From an uncultured Polaromonas sp. (GTDB lineage: Bacteria > Pseudomonadota > Gammaproteobacteria > Burkholderiales > Burkholderiaceae_C): 64,000 bases of DNA. The stretch is from assembly GCA_937863225.1 (NCBI GenBank), contig CALMEI010000074.1:1-64000 (forward strand), read 5' to 3'. Made by a program: the position numbers and the translations under genes. Of this stretch, positions 1 through 9,728 are shown piece after piece. A model generated the notes under the pieces. The model did no database searches. It saw nothing but the letters and a program-made list of their open reading frames with translations, and was not told the origin of the DNA. The stretch's first letter is position 1; every line of letters starts with the position of its first letter.

Positions 1-689
1 AACGTTTGCGCATCTTGAGCCAGTTCTTCTTTCGCGACTTGGGGTTTGGCGGAAACGTGAACCATTTTTATGATGCGGAAAACAGTTTCATCAATTCCGT
101 TTTGCGCACGCGCCGAGGCATTCCAATTTCATTGGCAGTACTTTGGTTGGAATTGGCACAAGGTTTAAAACTGGATGCACATGGCGTCGCTTTTCCTGGT
201 CACTTCATGCTAAAGGTGAGTCTGCCCAATGGTCAAGTCGTCATCGATCCGTTCACGGGACAATCGTTGAGTCGTGAAGATTTAAATGAACGCTTGCAAC
301 CTTTCCAAAATGAGCAAAATGCCGCTCAGAAAATGCAAGAGCTGGATGACGAACTGGATTCGTCAAAGACCGATCAAGATATTCCATTGGGTTTGTATTT
401 GCAAGCGGCGAAACCGCGTGACATTGTTGTCCGTATGTTGCATAACCTGAAAGAGATTTACCGCAGCCAAGAAGATTGGCAACGCATGATACAAGTGCAG
501 GACCGATTGATTGCACTGTATGCCGATGCTTGGGAAGAATACAGAGACCGAGGTTTGGCGTTTGCCGAATTAGGCAAAGCCACCGCTGCAGTACAAGACT
601 TTGATACCTACCTGCAGCATGTGATGGATGCACCCGACGTCAATGCCATAGCCCTCAGGGCACAAGAACTGCGTCGAGCTTTGATTTAA
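1..689 (+). CDS. SirB1-like transglutaminase/TPR protein, 5' end cut by window edge
   Basis: The reading frame is open from the first bases, so the N-terminus lies outside the window; the TTG at position 6 is probably an internal Leu codon. The visible 227 residues begin with a transglutaminase-like segment (RRGIPISLAVLWLELAQ, then GVAFPGHFMLKV and VVIDPFTG), typical of the SirB1/DUF1266-like family that pairs a transglutaminase fold with C-terminal TPR helices. The second half (about residues 130-227) is helical and TPR-like: MLHNLKEIYRSQEDWQRMI followed by a second repeat ending in LQHVMDAP. The role of the family is poorly defined, and catalytic activity is not proven by what is visible. 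It converges with the ABC permease gene on the other strand, with 12 bases between the stops. Confidence 0.75.
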   Translation, partial: RLRILSQFFFRDLGFGGNVNHFYDAENSFINSVLRTRRGIPISLAVLWLELAQGLKLDAHGVAFPGHFMLKVSLPNGQVVIDPFTGQSLSREDLNERLQPFQNEQNAAQKMQELDDELDSSKTDQDIPLGLYLQAAKPRDIVVRMLHNLKEIYRSQEDWQRMIQVQDRLIALYADAWEEYRDRGLAFAELGKATAAVQDFDTYLQHVMDAPDVNAIALRAQELRRALI

Positions 690-701
690 ATAATCAGTGA
701 A

Positions 702-1466
702 TCAGTGGTTTTGTGAACCGCGGTGTGCCCAAGCCGTTGTGTGTTTTTCAATGTAGCTGAAAAATTCATACATCGCCATCGCCATCCCACTGATTAATAC
801 CAAACCCGCAAATGCCAATGGTAAGCGTTGTTGGCTACCAGCTGTCTGCATCAATGACCCAATGCCCGAATCCCCAGCCGTCATTTCTGCGAGAACGGTG
901 CCCACGAAGGCGAGGGTGATGGCCACTTTCAATGACCCGTAAAAATAGGGCATACAGCGTGGCAGCCCGATTTTGGTCAAAATATCCCAGCGCTTTGCAC
1001 CCAATACACGCAGCACATCTTCTAATTCGGGCTCAAGAGTGGCTAGCCCGGTAGCAATGTTCACCGTAATTGGAAAGAAGCTTATTAAAAATGCGGTCAA
1101 AATACCTGGCCCTATACCGATACCAAACCACACCACCAAAATCGGCACAATGGCTGCTTTTGGAACCGCATTAAAGCCCACCATCAAGGGGTAAAAGGCG
1201 GCATAAGCCATCGGTGAGGAGCCCACTATGAACCCAAGCAAAACCCCCACCACAATGGCGATTGCAAAACCTACCATGGTGACCCAGAAGGTTTGCCAAG
1301 CGGCTTTCATCAAGGGTTCTTTGAACTCGACAAACTCTTTCGCAATTTGCAAAGGGCTGGGAAATATGTATTCGGCAATATTAAAGAGGGAAACTGTTGC
1401 TTGCCAGAGCAATAAAATCAATACCAGTACGGCTATGGGCGCAAATCGCTCAAAATTTTTGGTCAT
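702..1466 (-). CDS. ABC transporter permease (NitT/TauT family)
   Basis: This is a 254-residue inner-membrane permease with about six hydrophobic segments, the size expected for the SsuC/TauC/ThiX group. The cytoplasmic EAA loop, which contacts the ATPase, is visible as LEDVLRVLGAKRWDILTKIGLP at about residues 145-165. It lies 14 bases downstream of the ATPase gene on the same strand and follows the binding-protein gene, so the three form one importer. The substrate cannot be read from the permease; small organic anions, sulfonates or thiamine-pyrimidine precursors are all handled by this family. Confidence 0.88.
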   Translation of the reverse strand: MTKNFERFAPIAVLVLILLLWQATVSLFNIAEYIFPSPLQIAKEFVEFKEPLMKAAWQTFWVTMVGFAIAIVVGVLLGFIVGSSPMAYAAFYPLMVGFNAVPKAAIVPILVVWFGIGIGPGILTAFLISFFPITVNIATGLATLEPELEDVLRVLGAKRWDILTKIGLPRCMPYFYGSLKVAITLAFVGTVLAEMTAGDSGIGSLMQTAGSQQRLPLAFAGLVLISGMAMAMYEFFSYIEKHTTAWAHRGSQNH

Positions 1467-1480
1467 GTTAATTTTCCTAA

Positions 1481-2329
1481 TTACTGAGGCACCGCTGCAC
1501 CTTGTCCACCCGAGTTTTGACGGATAGCGCCAATGTGACCGCGCAGCTCGTGAACGATGTTGGTGAACTCTGGCGTGTAAGTGATTTCTAAATCTCGCGG
1601 ACGCGGCAAGTCGATTTCACGTTGCACAATGAAGCGACCGGGGCTTTTGCTCATGCAGTAAACCCTGTCAGCTAGAAATACGCTTTCACGCAAGTCATGC
1701 GTGACCAAAATGACATTGAATTTTTGCGCGGCATGCAAATCGCGCAAGGCACACCAAAGTTCTTCACGCGTGAAAGCGTCGAGTGCACCAAATGGTTCAT
1801 CCAGTAACAGCATTTTGGGTTCATGAATCAGTGCACGGCAAATTGACGCGCGCTGTTGCATACCACCAGACAGTTGCCAAGGAAACTTTTTTTCATAGCC
1901 CCCTAAACCGACGGATTGCAATAACTTCGAGGCACGCTCTTCATACTCTTTTCGCTTTGACTTGAAATTGCTGCGATAAGGCTCCACAATTTCAAGCGGT
2001 AGCAACACGTTGTCAATGGTGGTGCGCCATGGCAACAGTGATGGCGCTTGAAACGCCATGCCCGAAATTTTGAGTGGTCCAGTCACGGGGGTGTTGTCAA
2101 CATGGATGGTGCCTTTGCTGGGCATCTTTAAACCAGTTGTGAGCTTCATGAAAGTGGATTTGCCACAACCAGATGGACCTACGATGGCGATGAATTCGCC
2201 TTGTGTCATTTGCAGTGAAATGTCTTCTACGGCATATTGCCCCTGAGCCAGCAGATCTTGGTTGTAAGCCAGCCAAACATTTTGAAAATCTACAAATGGA
2301 CGCGTATTTGGAGTTGCAGTAGTGCTCAT
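1481..2329 (-). CDS. ABC transporter ATP-binding protein (NitT/TauT family)
   Basis: This is the ATPase that energises the importer. It has a Walker A motif GPSGCGKST, a Q-loop in MAFQAPSLLPW, the signature LSGGMQQR, Walker B MLLLDEPFGALD and the switch His in ILVTHD. The chosen ATG at 2329 gives MSTTATPN and 282 residues, but no clear Shine-Dalgarno precedes it. An in-frame ATG at 2353 is an alternative, so the start is uncertain by a few codons. The gene sits between the binding-protein gene and the permease gene, all on the minus strand. A terminator hairpin separates it from the binding-protein gene, which probably lowers ATPase and permease expression relative to the binding protein. Confidence 0.9.
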   Translation of the reverse strand: MSTTATPNTRPFVDFQNVWLAYNQDLLAQGQYAVEDISLQMTQGEFIAIVGPSGCGKSTFMKLTTGLKMPSKGTIHVDNTPVTGPLKISGMAFQAPSLLPWRTTIDNVLLPLEIVEPYRSNFKSKRKEYEERASKLLQSVGLGGYEKKFPWQLSGGMQQRASICRALIHEPKMLLLDEPFGALDAFTREELWCALRDLHAAQKFNVILVTHDLRESVFLADRVYCMSKSPGRFIVQREIDLPRPRDLEITYTPEFTNIVHELRGHIGAIRQNSGGQGAAVPQ

Positions 2330-2400
2330 GTTTGTTTTTAAATGTAAGGTCATAACCTTGTTAAATAGGACTAAAGCGCTATTGAATACAGGGTATGACA

Positions 2401-2440
2401 ATCAATAAAAGAGCCAGATTTCGCAAGCGATATCTGGCTC
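2401..2440 (-). terminator. Rho-independent terminator after the binding-protein gene
   Basis: An inverted repeat GAGCCAGAT (2411-2419) / ATCTGGCTC (2432-2440) is followed on the minus strand by TTTTATT. It lies between the stop of the binding-protein gene (2497) and the ATPase start. That is the usual place for an attenuating terminator that keeps the periplasmic component in excess. Confidence 0.75.
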
Positions 2441-2496
2441 AATTTTGGCTAATCGCCTGACTCAATATCTGTCTGTTATACGGGCAATGTTTAAAA

Positions 2497-3552
2497 TTAT
2501 TTTTTCACAGCTGGTAATACGTTCAAATCTGCTTTAGAAGGTAAAAAGCTACCATTCCAAACATCTTCAACCTTCACTCGGGTTTTGGTATTGAATGCGT
2601 CAGACACTTGGCTGGCCATTAAGGACATACGACCAGGGTTGATTTGTCCAAACCCTTCAGCACGAGCGTCTGGGCTGTTGACCACGGAATCAATCGCCAA
2701 TTTCAGACGGCGTTCTTCTAGCGCCACATTGATAATCCCGTCTCGGGCTTTGACATGTTGGATGGCTGCTTCAGGTTTGGCCATCACATCTTTCACGCCT
2801 TTGGTAAACCCCGCTAAAAATGCCTTCACGGCAGCTGGGTTTTCTTTGATCAATTTTGGGCTTGCAATAATCGCATTGCCATAGAGTTTTACACCGTAAT
2901 TCGGATAGGGCATGATGACCACGTCTTCGGTTTTGACGTTACGCGCCTCAAGATTGAGCAATGAGGTAAATGAGAAGCCAGTAATTGCATCGACATCGCC
3001 ACGTGCCAGCATGGTTTCACGCAGTGGTGGATCCATTGTGACCCAATTCACCGAACCAATACTGTTGGCTTTTTGGAAAATTGGGAAAGCACGACGACCA
3101 GCATCAAATACGGGTGCGCCCAATTTTTTGCCTGCCAAATCAGCAGGCTTGTTGATGCCATTCTTTTTTAATGTCAAAACCGCGGCGGGCGTATTGTTGT
3201 ACACCATCATCACCGCGACTGGTTTGTTGGGTGCATCTGGATTGTTTGCATGAAACTCCATTAATGCAGCCATATCTGCAAAACCCATGTCGTAAGCACC
3301 TGTCGCAACGCGCTGAACAGCTGCACCAGAGCCCGTACCAGCGTCTAAACTGACATCGACTTTGGCCTTTTTGAACGAACCATCTGCGATTGGGCTTAAA
3401 AATAGGGCTGATGGACCCTCAAAACGCCAATCTAAAATGAATTTAATCGGTGTATTGGCTTGGGCATGGGCATTATTGAATGATGTCAATGTGCCTGCAG
3501 CTGCCAAAGCAAGTGTGAGGGCACTGGATTTTAAGAATGAGCGTTTCAACAT
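2497..3552 (-). CDS. ABC transporter substrate-binding protein (NMT1/SsuA/ThiY-like)
   Basis: This is a periplasmic solute-binding protein of 351 residues. It has a Sec signal peptide MLKRSFLKSS with a hydrophobic core and a probable AHA-Q cleavage at about residue 30. The mature part starts with IKFILDWRFEGPSALFL, the beginning seen in NMT1/THI5-like binding proteins (nitrate, taurine, sulfonate or pyrimidine-precursor importers). A strong Shine-Dalgarno GAAGGAAG precedes ATG 3552. It is first in the importer operon. The ligand is not assignable from sequence reading; the DWRFEGP start resembles ThiY-type proteins but this is only suggestive. Confidence 0.87.
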   Translation of the reverse strand: MLKRSFLKSSALTLALAAAGTLTSFNNAHAQANTPIKFILDWRFEGPSALFLSPIADGSFKKAKVDVSLDAGTGSGAAVQRVATGAYDMGFADMAALMEFHANNPDAPNKPVAVMMVYNNTPAAVLTLKKNGINKPADLAGKKLGAPVFDAGRRAFPIFQKANSIGSVNWVTMDPPLRETMLARGDVDAITGFSFTSLLNLEARNVKTEDVVIMPYPNYGVKLYGNAIIASPKLIKENPAAVKAFLAGFTKGVKDVMAKPEAAIQHVKARDGIINVALEERRLKLAIDSVVNSPDARAEGFGQINPGRMSLMASQVSDAFNTKTRVKVEDVWNGSFLPSKADLNVLPAVKK

Positions 3553-3694
3553 GGAACTTCCTTCGTATGGATAAATAGGTATAGATGCGATTAAAGTGTA
3601 TACAAAACGATATTGTCGCCTAATTAACCTGCAATTGGCGTGCCAACTTCGTGCCCTATCTTAGTGCTTTCCCTAATGAAAAATGATTTTCAAA

Positions 3695-5359
3695 CTATTT
3701 TATTTTGCAGTTATAAAAAACATCCAATTCGGGTTTGTAGGCGCTGGTCTCTATGTCCATTAAACCCAAAACCGAGTGGAAATAGTTGTCATGAGAAATC
3801 TTGGTTTCTACCTGCTTTTCCAGACACGCTGGTCTGATTTTGTTGCGGGTCATGAATTCGTTAGACAGCCATTGAATCCATGGAATACGTTTTTGAACAT
3901 CGGGAGCGATTGCGTATGGCAAGCCGTGTAAATAAATGTTGTTTTCGCCCAATGACTCGCCATGGTCAGCCACATACAACATGGCCGTTTGGGCACGGGG
4001 TTGTATGCTTTTCAGATAGTCCACTACTTTGTTTAGGAAATGATCGGTATACAAAATGGTGTTGTTGTACGCGTTAGTCACTTCAGATCGTGTGCAGTCT
4101 TGCAAAATATTGGTTGCGCATTCTGGTTTGAATTTTTTAATCGATTCAGGTGATCGTTTGAAGTATGCGGGACCATGACTGCCCATTTGGTGCATGATGA
4201 CCACAATGCCGCGATGCAAGCGATCGACCGGTAATGTGGCCAAGCGTTGCGAGATTTGGCTCAACATGATTTCATCAAAGCATTCGCCAGATGTACACAA
4301 CTTCGGGTCGGTCAATGTTCGAGTGATTGCGTTCGGTATGCGATCGCAAATGCCTTTGCAACCCGATTGGTTTTCCAACCAAAGTGCCGCCAATCCAGCA
4401 TGATGTAACACATCCACCAAATTTTCAATCGTTTGATTGTTGTCATCAAATTCAGATTTCCCTAAATGAGAAAACATACATGGCAAAGCAGTGGCGGTGC
4501 TGGTGCCGCAGGACCAGACGTTCTTGAAGCTGGTGAGCTCACCGCGTTGATCCGCATTTTTTTTCAAAAGTAACAATGATGGTGTTGTATTGTGCACATA
4601 ACCATTGATGCCAAAGTTGCCACTGCGTGCGGTTTCTCCCACTACCAATATAAGCAATGGTGATTCAGTTTGCCGATCGTAAATGCTGCTTAATTTGGCA
4701 TCTCTGCCAAGTTCCTGAATTGATTGCGATTCAGTTTGCAGGGGTTGCACTGCCAATTGTGAAAGTGCATAAAACGAATTGAGCGGATTCACCATAAATC
4801 GCAGCTGCATGTGGTTACGCATGGTTGAAGCCAAGTCTTGGTAGCTGGGGATTATGGCTGCAACTGCCAAAGCACAGCTGGCCACGAAGAGCCCCATGTT
4901 TTGCTTCAACTGTTTCCAAAATGGATTGAATGGAATGGTTGTTTTCCAAAGCCAAAAAATTGGCAGCACCGCAAAACCAAAGACTACCCCCAACATTTTC
5001 CAACTGAGCAAATCGCGTGTTTCACGCATATCAGTTTGCAAGGCATTGGTCATCATGGTGTCGTCTATCACGACGCCATAGGTGTGCATGAAATAGCCAC
5101 CAAAAGCCGCTGCAAACAGTAAGAGGGCAATCACAGGCTTGATGACCCAGCGCCAGTTGAACAGGCTCATCACCATCATCAGCAAAGACGCGATGACGAT
5201 GGCGAAGGACAAGATGAACCACAGCGCACGCCAGTCATTCATTTCAGGTAGTCGGGCCAATTCCACCCATAGCGGAATATTCCCCAGCGTGGCCAACCAT
5301 AAACTGCACAATGCCAAAAGCTTGGGCGCACGCCAACCTGACGAAATAGAAGCTTTCAA
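3695..5359 (-). CDS. eptA: Phosphoethanolamine transferase, EptA/MCR family
   Basis: This 554-residue inner-membrane enzyme would transfer phosphoethanolamine from phosphatidylethanolamine to lipid A. Five hydrophobic segments occupy about residues 10-175, followed by a periplasmic sulfatase-fold domain. Visible catalytic features are the metal-site VVGETAR (Glu about 242), the nucleophile loop SCGTSTATALPCM (about 283-295) and VADHGESLGE. Several Cys are placed as in EptA-family disulfides (SGCKGICD, KLCTSGEC, ECATNILQDC). The family gives polymyxin tolerance when expressed; whether this copy does is unknown. The frame begins with TTG at 5359 without a clear ribosome site, so the exact start is uncertain. 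A TATAAT on the minus strand at 5389-5394 is a possible -10. It is a single gene with no two-component system beside it. Confidence 0.9.
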   Translation of the reverse strand: MKASISSGWRAPKLLALCSLWLATLGNIPLWVELARLPEMNDWRALWFILSFAIVIASLLMMVMSLFNWRWVIKPVIALLLFAAAFGGYFMHTYGVVIDDTMMTNALQTDMRETRDLLSWKMLGVVFGFAVLPIFWLWKTTIPFNPFWKQLKQNMGLFVASCALAVAAIIPSYQDLASTMRNHMQLRFMVNPLNSFYALSQLAVQPLQTESQSIQELGRDAKLSSIYDRQTESPLLILVVGETARSGNFGINGYVHNTTPSLLLLKKNADQRGELTSFKNVWSCGTSTATALPCMFSHLGKSEFDDNNQTIENLVDVLHHAGLAALWLENQSGCKGICDRIPNAITRTLTDPKLCTSGECFDEIMLSQISQRLATLPVDRLHRGIVVIMHQMGSHGPAYFKRSPESIKKFKPECATNILQDCTRSEVTNAYNNTILYTDHFLNKVVDYLKSIQPRAQTAMLYVADHGESLGENNIYLHGLPYAIAPDVQKRIPWIQWLSNEFMTRNKIRPACLEKQVETKISHDNYFHSVLGLMDIETSAYKPELDVFYNCKIK

Positions 5360-5413
5360 TGGTGTTTGCCTAAAATCATATGGGCGTTATTATAGGCATC
5401 TATTTATCCAGCA

Positions 5414-5480
5414 AGTTGCTATAAATATAATAGCAAGTTAGGCAATAAATACGCCGCCTAAGGTCAGATTTGGCATATAG
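5414..5480 (+). repeat. Dispersed palindromic repeat, copy 1
   Basis: Forward copy of the 55-70 bp element described in the findings: hairpin GCTATaaatataATAGC followed by the core TAGGCAATAAATACGCCG. It lies between dnaJ and the eptA start, upstream of eptA. Confidence 0.85.
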
Positions 5481-5481
5481 T

Positions 5482-6618
5482 TTAGGCTTTAAAAAAACCT
5501 TTTAGCTTATCGGCCCAGCTCTCCGTGTTGGGAGAGTGTTTGGCTCCGCCTGATTTCAACGAGGTGTCCAGTTCTTTCAAGAGTTTGCGCTGATGCTCCG
5601 TTAATTTGACCGGCGTTTCGATGTTGACATGGCAATACAAATCACCAGCTGAACTGCTGCGCACACCTTTGATGCCTTTGCCACGCAAGCGAAATTGTTT
5701 GCCAGCTTGTGTGCCGTCTGGAATATCGATGGCAGCTTTTCCCGTCAAGGTGGGTACTTCAATCTCGCCGCCCAACGCAGCAGTCACAAAACTGATAGGG
5801 ACAGCGCAGTGCAAGTCATCACCATCGCGTTCAAAAATAGCATGTTTCTTCAGGCGGATTTCAATGTACAGATCACCTGCTGGACCGCCGTTGGTACCTG
5901 GTTCACCGTTGCCAGTGGAACGAATGCGCATGCCATCGTCGATGCCTGCGGGTATTTTGACTTCAAGTGTTTTGTTGGTTTTGGTTTTGCCAACACCCAT
6001 GCAGGCGGAACAAGGATCGGGAATGAGTTTGCCGGTGCCTTTGCACTGCGGACAAGTTTGCTGCACGCTGAAAAAACCTTGCCGCATTTGTACCTGGCCG
6101 TGACCATGGCACGTGGTGCAAGTCACCACTTTGGTGCCTGGTTTTGCACCCGTACCACCACATGTGCTGCAATTGTCCCAAGTCGGGATGCGAATTTCGG
6201 CATTTTTGCCTGTTGCGGCTTCTTCCAGCGTGATTTCCATGGCGTAGCTCAAATCGCCGCCTCGGTAAACTTGACGCCCGCCTTGCCCACGTCCGCGTCC
6301 ACCACCAAATACATCGCCAAAAATATCGCCAAAAGCTTCTGCAAATCCGCCAAAGCCTTCGCCACCACCACCCATGCCACGGTTGGGATCCACACCGGCA
6401 TGTCCATATTGGTCGTAAGCCGCTTTTTTCTGCGGATCACTCAACATTTCATAGGCTTCCTTGGCATCTTTGAATTTTTCTTCGGCAGCTTTTGCTGCAT
6501 CACCCTGGTTGCGATCAGGATGATGCTTCATCGCCAGTTTGCGATAAGCCTTCTTAATTTCTTCGTCAGATGCGTTTTTAGGAACACCTAAGGTTTCGTA
6601 GTAGTCGCGTTTGGCCAT
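5482..6618 (-). CDS. dnaJ: Chaperone DnaJ
   Basis: DnaJ is the co-chaperone that delivers unfolded clients to DnaK and stimulates its ATPase. The 378 residues show a J domain with HPD ([10 protein letters not shown], about residue 33), a Gly/Phe-rich linker (about 75-125) and four zinc-binding CxxCxGxG-type repeats ([32 protein letters not shown]). The C-terminal client-binding domains follow. The last zinc repeat has Met-Gly-Val where Lys-Gly-x is common, a mild variation. It is the third gene of the grpE-dnaK-dnaJ cluster and is separated from dnaK by 178 bases holding a stem-loop. Confidence 0.98.
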   Translation of the reverse strand: MAKRDYYETLGVPKNASDEEIKKAYRKLAMKHHPDRNQGDAAKAAEEKFKDAKEAYEMLSDPQKKAAYDQYGHAGVDPNRGMGGGGEGFGGFAEAFGDIFGDVFGGGRGRGQGGRQVYRGGDLSYAMEITLEEAATGKNAEIRIPTWDNCSTCGGTGAKPGTKVVTCTTCHGHGQVQMRQGFFSVQQTCPQCKGTGKLIPDPCSACMGVGKTKTNKTLEVKIPAGIDDGMRIRSTGNGEPGTNGGPAGDLYIEIRLKKHAIFERDGDDLHCAVPISFVTAALGGEIEVPTLTGKAAIDIPDGTQAGKQFRLRGKGIKGVRSSSAGDLYCHVNIETPVKLTEHQRKLLKELDTSLKSGGAKHSPNTESWADKLKGFFKA

Positions 6619-6687
6619 TTTGCGTATTCAAATGTGTTTGGTTTGTGTTTTGTATAACCGTGTATCAGCGTTTCTGTTAGTGCAAAC

Positions 6688-6728
6688 GCCGCGATGGAGA
6701 TTCTGAATGAGAATCTGTCATGCGCGGC
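6688..6728. other. Intercistronic stem-loop between dnaK and dnaJ
   Basis: A nested inverted repeat: outer GCCGCG (6688-6693) / CGCGGC (6723-6728) and inner AGATTCT (6698-6704) / AGAATCT (6710-6716). No T-run follows on the minus strand, so it looks more like an mRNA-stability or processing element than a terminator. Confidence 0.5.
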
Positions 6729-6796
6729 GAGCATTCACTGCAAAGTGCCACCAAAAGCCAAGAAGGCCATGATGGGCATTTACGCTGGTTGAGGCT

Positions 6797-8752
6797 TTAG
6801 GCTTTTTTCGGTTCGTCCTTCACTTCTTTCACTTCAGCGTCAACCACATTGTCGTCAGCAGGTTTGCTACCGCCTGCTTGCTCCGCGCCGGCTGCGCCAC
6901 CCGCAGCTGCATTGGCGGCTTCTTGTGCCTGCATGTCGGCATACATTTTTTCGCCGAGTTTTTGACTCGCTTCCATCAGGCTGGTGTTTTTGGCTTCCAT
7001 CGCGTTTTTGTCATCGCCTTTGAGAGCATCTTCCAAATCTTTGATGGCGGCTTCGATTTTTTCTTTCTCGCCTGTTTCCAATTTGTCGCCGTATTCAGTG
7101 AGTGATTTTTTCACGCTGTGCACGGTGGCTTCACCCTGGTTGCGTGCTTGCACAACTTCCAATTTTTTCTTGTCTTCTTCAGCATTCAACTCGGCATCTT
7201 TCACCATTTGCTGAATTTCGGCTTCAGATAAACCGGAGTTCGCTTTGATGGTGATTTTGTTTTCTTTGCCAGTGCCTTTGTCTTTTGCACCCACGTGCAA
7301 AATGCCGTTGGCATCGATGTCAAACGACACTTCAATTTGTGGCACACCACGCGATGCGGGTGGAATGCCTTCCAAATTAAATTCGCCTAATGCTTTGTTA
7401 CCAGCAGCGATTTCGCGCTCACCTTGGTAAACCTTGATGGTCACTGCGGGTTGGTTGTCTTCAGCCGTTGAGAAAGTTTGCGCAAATTTAGTTGGGATGG
7501 TCGTGTTTTTCTTGATCATCTTGGTCATCACGCCGCCCATGGTTTCGATGCCCAAAGACAATGGTGTGACGTCCAACAGCAACACGTCTTTACGGTCACC
7601 AGATAAAACTTGTCCTTGAATAGCAGCACCAACGGCCACAGCTTCGTCAGGGTTCACATCTTTGCGTGGCTCTTTGCCAAAGAATTCTTTCACTTTTTCT
7701 TGCACTTTGGGCATGCGGGTCATACCGCCAACCAAAATGACATCATGAATGTCGGACACGCTCAAGCCAGAATCTTTGATGGCAGTGCGGCAAGGTGCAA
7801 TGGTGCGCTCAATCAGCTCTTCAACCAATTGTTCTAATTTAGAACGTGTCAGTTTGATGTTCAAGTGCTTAGGGCCACTGGCGTCGGCTGTGATGTAAGG
7901 TAAGTTCACATCAGTTTGTGCGCTGCTGGAGAGTTCAATTTTGGCTTTTTCAGCCGCTTCTTTCAAACGTTGCAGAGCCAGAACATCTTTGGACAAGTCT
8001 ACGCCTTGTTCTTTTTTGAACTCAGAGATGATGAAATCAATGATGCGTTGGTCGAAATCTTCACCGCCCAAGAACGTGTCGCCGTTGGTGGACAGCACTT
8101 CGAATTGCTTTTCGCCATCAACATCTGCAATTTCGATGATGGACACGTCAAACGTACCGCCACCCAAGTCATACACCGCAATTTTGCGATCGCCTTTTTC
8201 CATTTTGTCCATGCCAAACGCCAATGCGGCAGCGGTTGGTTCGTTAATGATGCGTTTGACTTCCAAGCCAGCAATGCGACCTGCGTCTTTGGTGGCTTGG
8301 CGTTGTGCATCATTGAAATAAGCTGGCACGGTGATGACAGCCTCGGTCACGGCCTCACCGAGATAGTCTTCAGCAGTTTTTTTCATCTTGCGCAAAATGT
8401 CGGCACTGACTTGCTGTGCGGAAATCGCTTTGCCTTGGGCTTCAACCCATGCATCGCCATTGTCAGCAGCAACAATTTTGTATGGCATCAATGCGATGTC
8501 TTTTTGCACTTCTTTCTCAGTGAATTTGCGCCCAATCAAACGTTTCACCGCATAGAGTGTATTTTTCGGATTGGTTACCGCTTGGCGTTTGGCTGATGCG
8601 CCCACCAACACTTCGCCATCTGCTTGATAAGCGACAATTGACGGTGTGGTGCGTGCGCCTTCAGCGTTCTCGATGACCTTTGGCACATTGCCTTCGATGA
8701 CAGATACGCAGCTGTTGGTTGTACCCAAGTCAATACCGATGATTCTTCCCAT
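6797..8752 (-). CDS. dnaK: Chaperone DnaK (Hsp70)
   Basis: This is the ATP-dependent Hsp70 chaperone, 651 residues, the usual length. The nucleotide-binding domain starts [16 protein letters not shown] and carries the phosphate-2 motif [15 protein letters not shown] and the adenosine motif [11 protein letters not shown]. The [14 protein letters not shown] linker region follows, then the beta-sandwich substrate-binding domain and a helical lid. The C-terminus is Ala/Gly-rich and then charged, without an exact EEVD, as is normal in bacteria. An AGGAG ribosome site lies 8 bases before the ATG. It is in the heat-shock cluster after grpE, with 115 bases between them. Confidence 0.99.
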   Translation of the reverse strand: MGRIIGIDLGTTNSCVSVIEGNVPKVIENAEGARTTPSIVAYQADGEVLVGASAKRQAVTNPKNTLYAVKRLIGRKFTEKEVQKDIALMPYKIVAADNGDAWVEAQGKAISAQQVSADILRKMKKTAEDYLGEAVTEAVITVPAYFNDAQRQATKDAGRIAGLEVKRIINEPTAAALAFGMDKMEKGDRKIAVYDLGGGTFDVSIIEIADVDGEKQFEVLSTNGDTFLGGEDFDQRIIDFIISEFKKEQGVDLSKDVLALQRLKEAAEKAKIELSSSAQTDVNLPYITADASGPKHLNIKLTRSKLEQLVEELIERTIAPCRTAIKDSGLSVSDIHDVILVGGMTRMPKVQEKVKEFFGKEPRKDVNPDEAVAVGAAIQGQVLSGDRKDVLLLDVTPLSLGIETMGGVMTKMIKKNTTIPTKFAQTFSTAEDNQPAVTIKVYQGEREIAAGNKALGEFNLEGIPPASRGVPQIEVSFDIDANGILHVGAKDKGTGKENKITIKANSGLSEAEIQQMVKDAELNAEEDKKKLEVVQARNQGEATVHSVKKSLTEYGDKLETGEKEKIEAAIKDLEDALKGDDKNAMEAKNTSLMEASQKLGEKMYADMQAQEAANAAAGGAAGAEQAGGSKPADDNVVDAEVKEVKDEPKKA

Positions 8753-8867
8753 GATGAACTCCTAAAAATTGTTAAGTTTTTTGGCCATCTTTTTTAATTT
8801 GGAAAAGATTGACCGCTGATGAATAAGTTGTGGATAACCCGAAAAGTTTCAAGCCCCAACGATGAAT

Positions 8868-9491
8868 TTATTTTGGTGCCGAAACAGTGACCAACGCTGG
8901 GCGCAAGACGCGATCAGCGATGAGGTAGCCCTTTTGCAAGACCATCACTACAGCATTGGCTTCTAAGTCAGATGGGACCACGCTGATGGCTTGGTGCTGA
9001 TGCGGGTCAAATTTACTGCCAGGCTCTGGGTTAATGGCAATCACTTTATTGCGCTCAAGTGCGCTGATGAGTTGACGCAAAGTGGCCTCCATGCCTTCAC
9101 GCATGGCTTTCAAGCTATCGCCTTCACGGACTTGCTCAATGGCCGCATCTTTGATGGCCAAGCCCGCTTCCAGGCTGTCGGTGACGGGCAGCAAACTTTC
9201 AGCAAAAGCCTCTACCGCAAATTTGCGCGCTTTGCTGATGTCTTCGTCGGCTCGGCGTCTGGCGTTTTGTACTTCGGCTTGGCCACGAATGTATTGGTCT
9301 TGCAAATCTGCAACTTTGGCCGTTAAAGTGGCCACAGCGGCTTGGGCAATCGCCAATTCGCTGATGGCTTCAGATTCATTGGCAGCTTGTGCGGCTTCGC
9401 GTTCTTCTGCTGACGCATTGACGGGAATGCCGTCTGCACCCATAGGGGTTTCATCAGTAGGATTGGGGTTTGTGGGTTTGTTTTCTGACAT
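8868..9491 (-). CDS. grpE: Nucleotide exchange factor GrpE
   Basis: GrpE releases ADP from DnaK and acts as a dimer. The 207 residues have a variable acidic N-terminus (about 1-45), a long coiled coil ([40 protein letters not shown] is read across about 42-82) and the C-terminal beta domain ([42 protein letters not shown] region). It is the first gene of the grpE-dnaK-dnaJ cluster and is preceded by a sigma-32 promoter. Confidence 0.97.
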   Translation of the reverse strand: MSENKPTNPNPTDETPMGADGIPVNASAEEREAAQAANESEAISELAIAQAAVATLTAKVADLQDQYIRGQAEVQNARRRADEDISKARKFAVEAFAESLLPVTDSLEAGLAIKDAAIEQVREGDSLKAMREGMEATLRQLISALERNKVIAINPEPGSKFDPHQHQAISVVPSDLEANAVVMVLQKGYLIADRVLRPALVTVSAPK

Positions 9492-9525
9492 GCTAAAAAG
9501 GGGCAGTAAATGATGACCCTCCCCA

Positions 9526-9552
9526 TATAGGGGTAGTAACCATTATTTCAAG
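9526..9552 (-). promoter_or_regulatory. Sigma-32 heat-shock promoter of grpE
   Basis: On the minus strand a -35 CTTGAA (9552-9547) is followed after 13 bases by the -10 element CCCCTATA (9533-9526). Spacing and sequence fit the RpoH consensus (CTTGAA, 13 bases, CCCCATnT). The grpE start codon is 35 bases further on. The -10 region also forms the palindrome CCCCATATAGGGG. Confidence 0.85.
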
Positions 9553-9616
9553 AGGGGATTAAGCCGACACAATAGGGCGATAAGCAGGTCTTCAAATTGC
9601 CAAATTACAAAATTGA

Positions 9617-9690
9617 TTATTGCTATAAAATTAATAGCAGTATAGGCAATAAATACGCGGGATACAGCCAAATTTGCTATAAATTTTAGC
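9617..9690 (+). repeat. Dispersed palindromic repeat, copy 2
   Basis: Forward copy: GCTATaaaattaATAGC, then TAGGCAATAAATACGC and TACAGCC. It lies between the FKBP stop and the grpE promoter. A second GCTAT...TAGC hairpin follows at its right end. Confidence 0.85.
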
Positions 9691-9728
9691 TTGGCTGCAT
9701 GCCGCCGGTGTCCGGCCGGACTGGCCGT

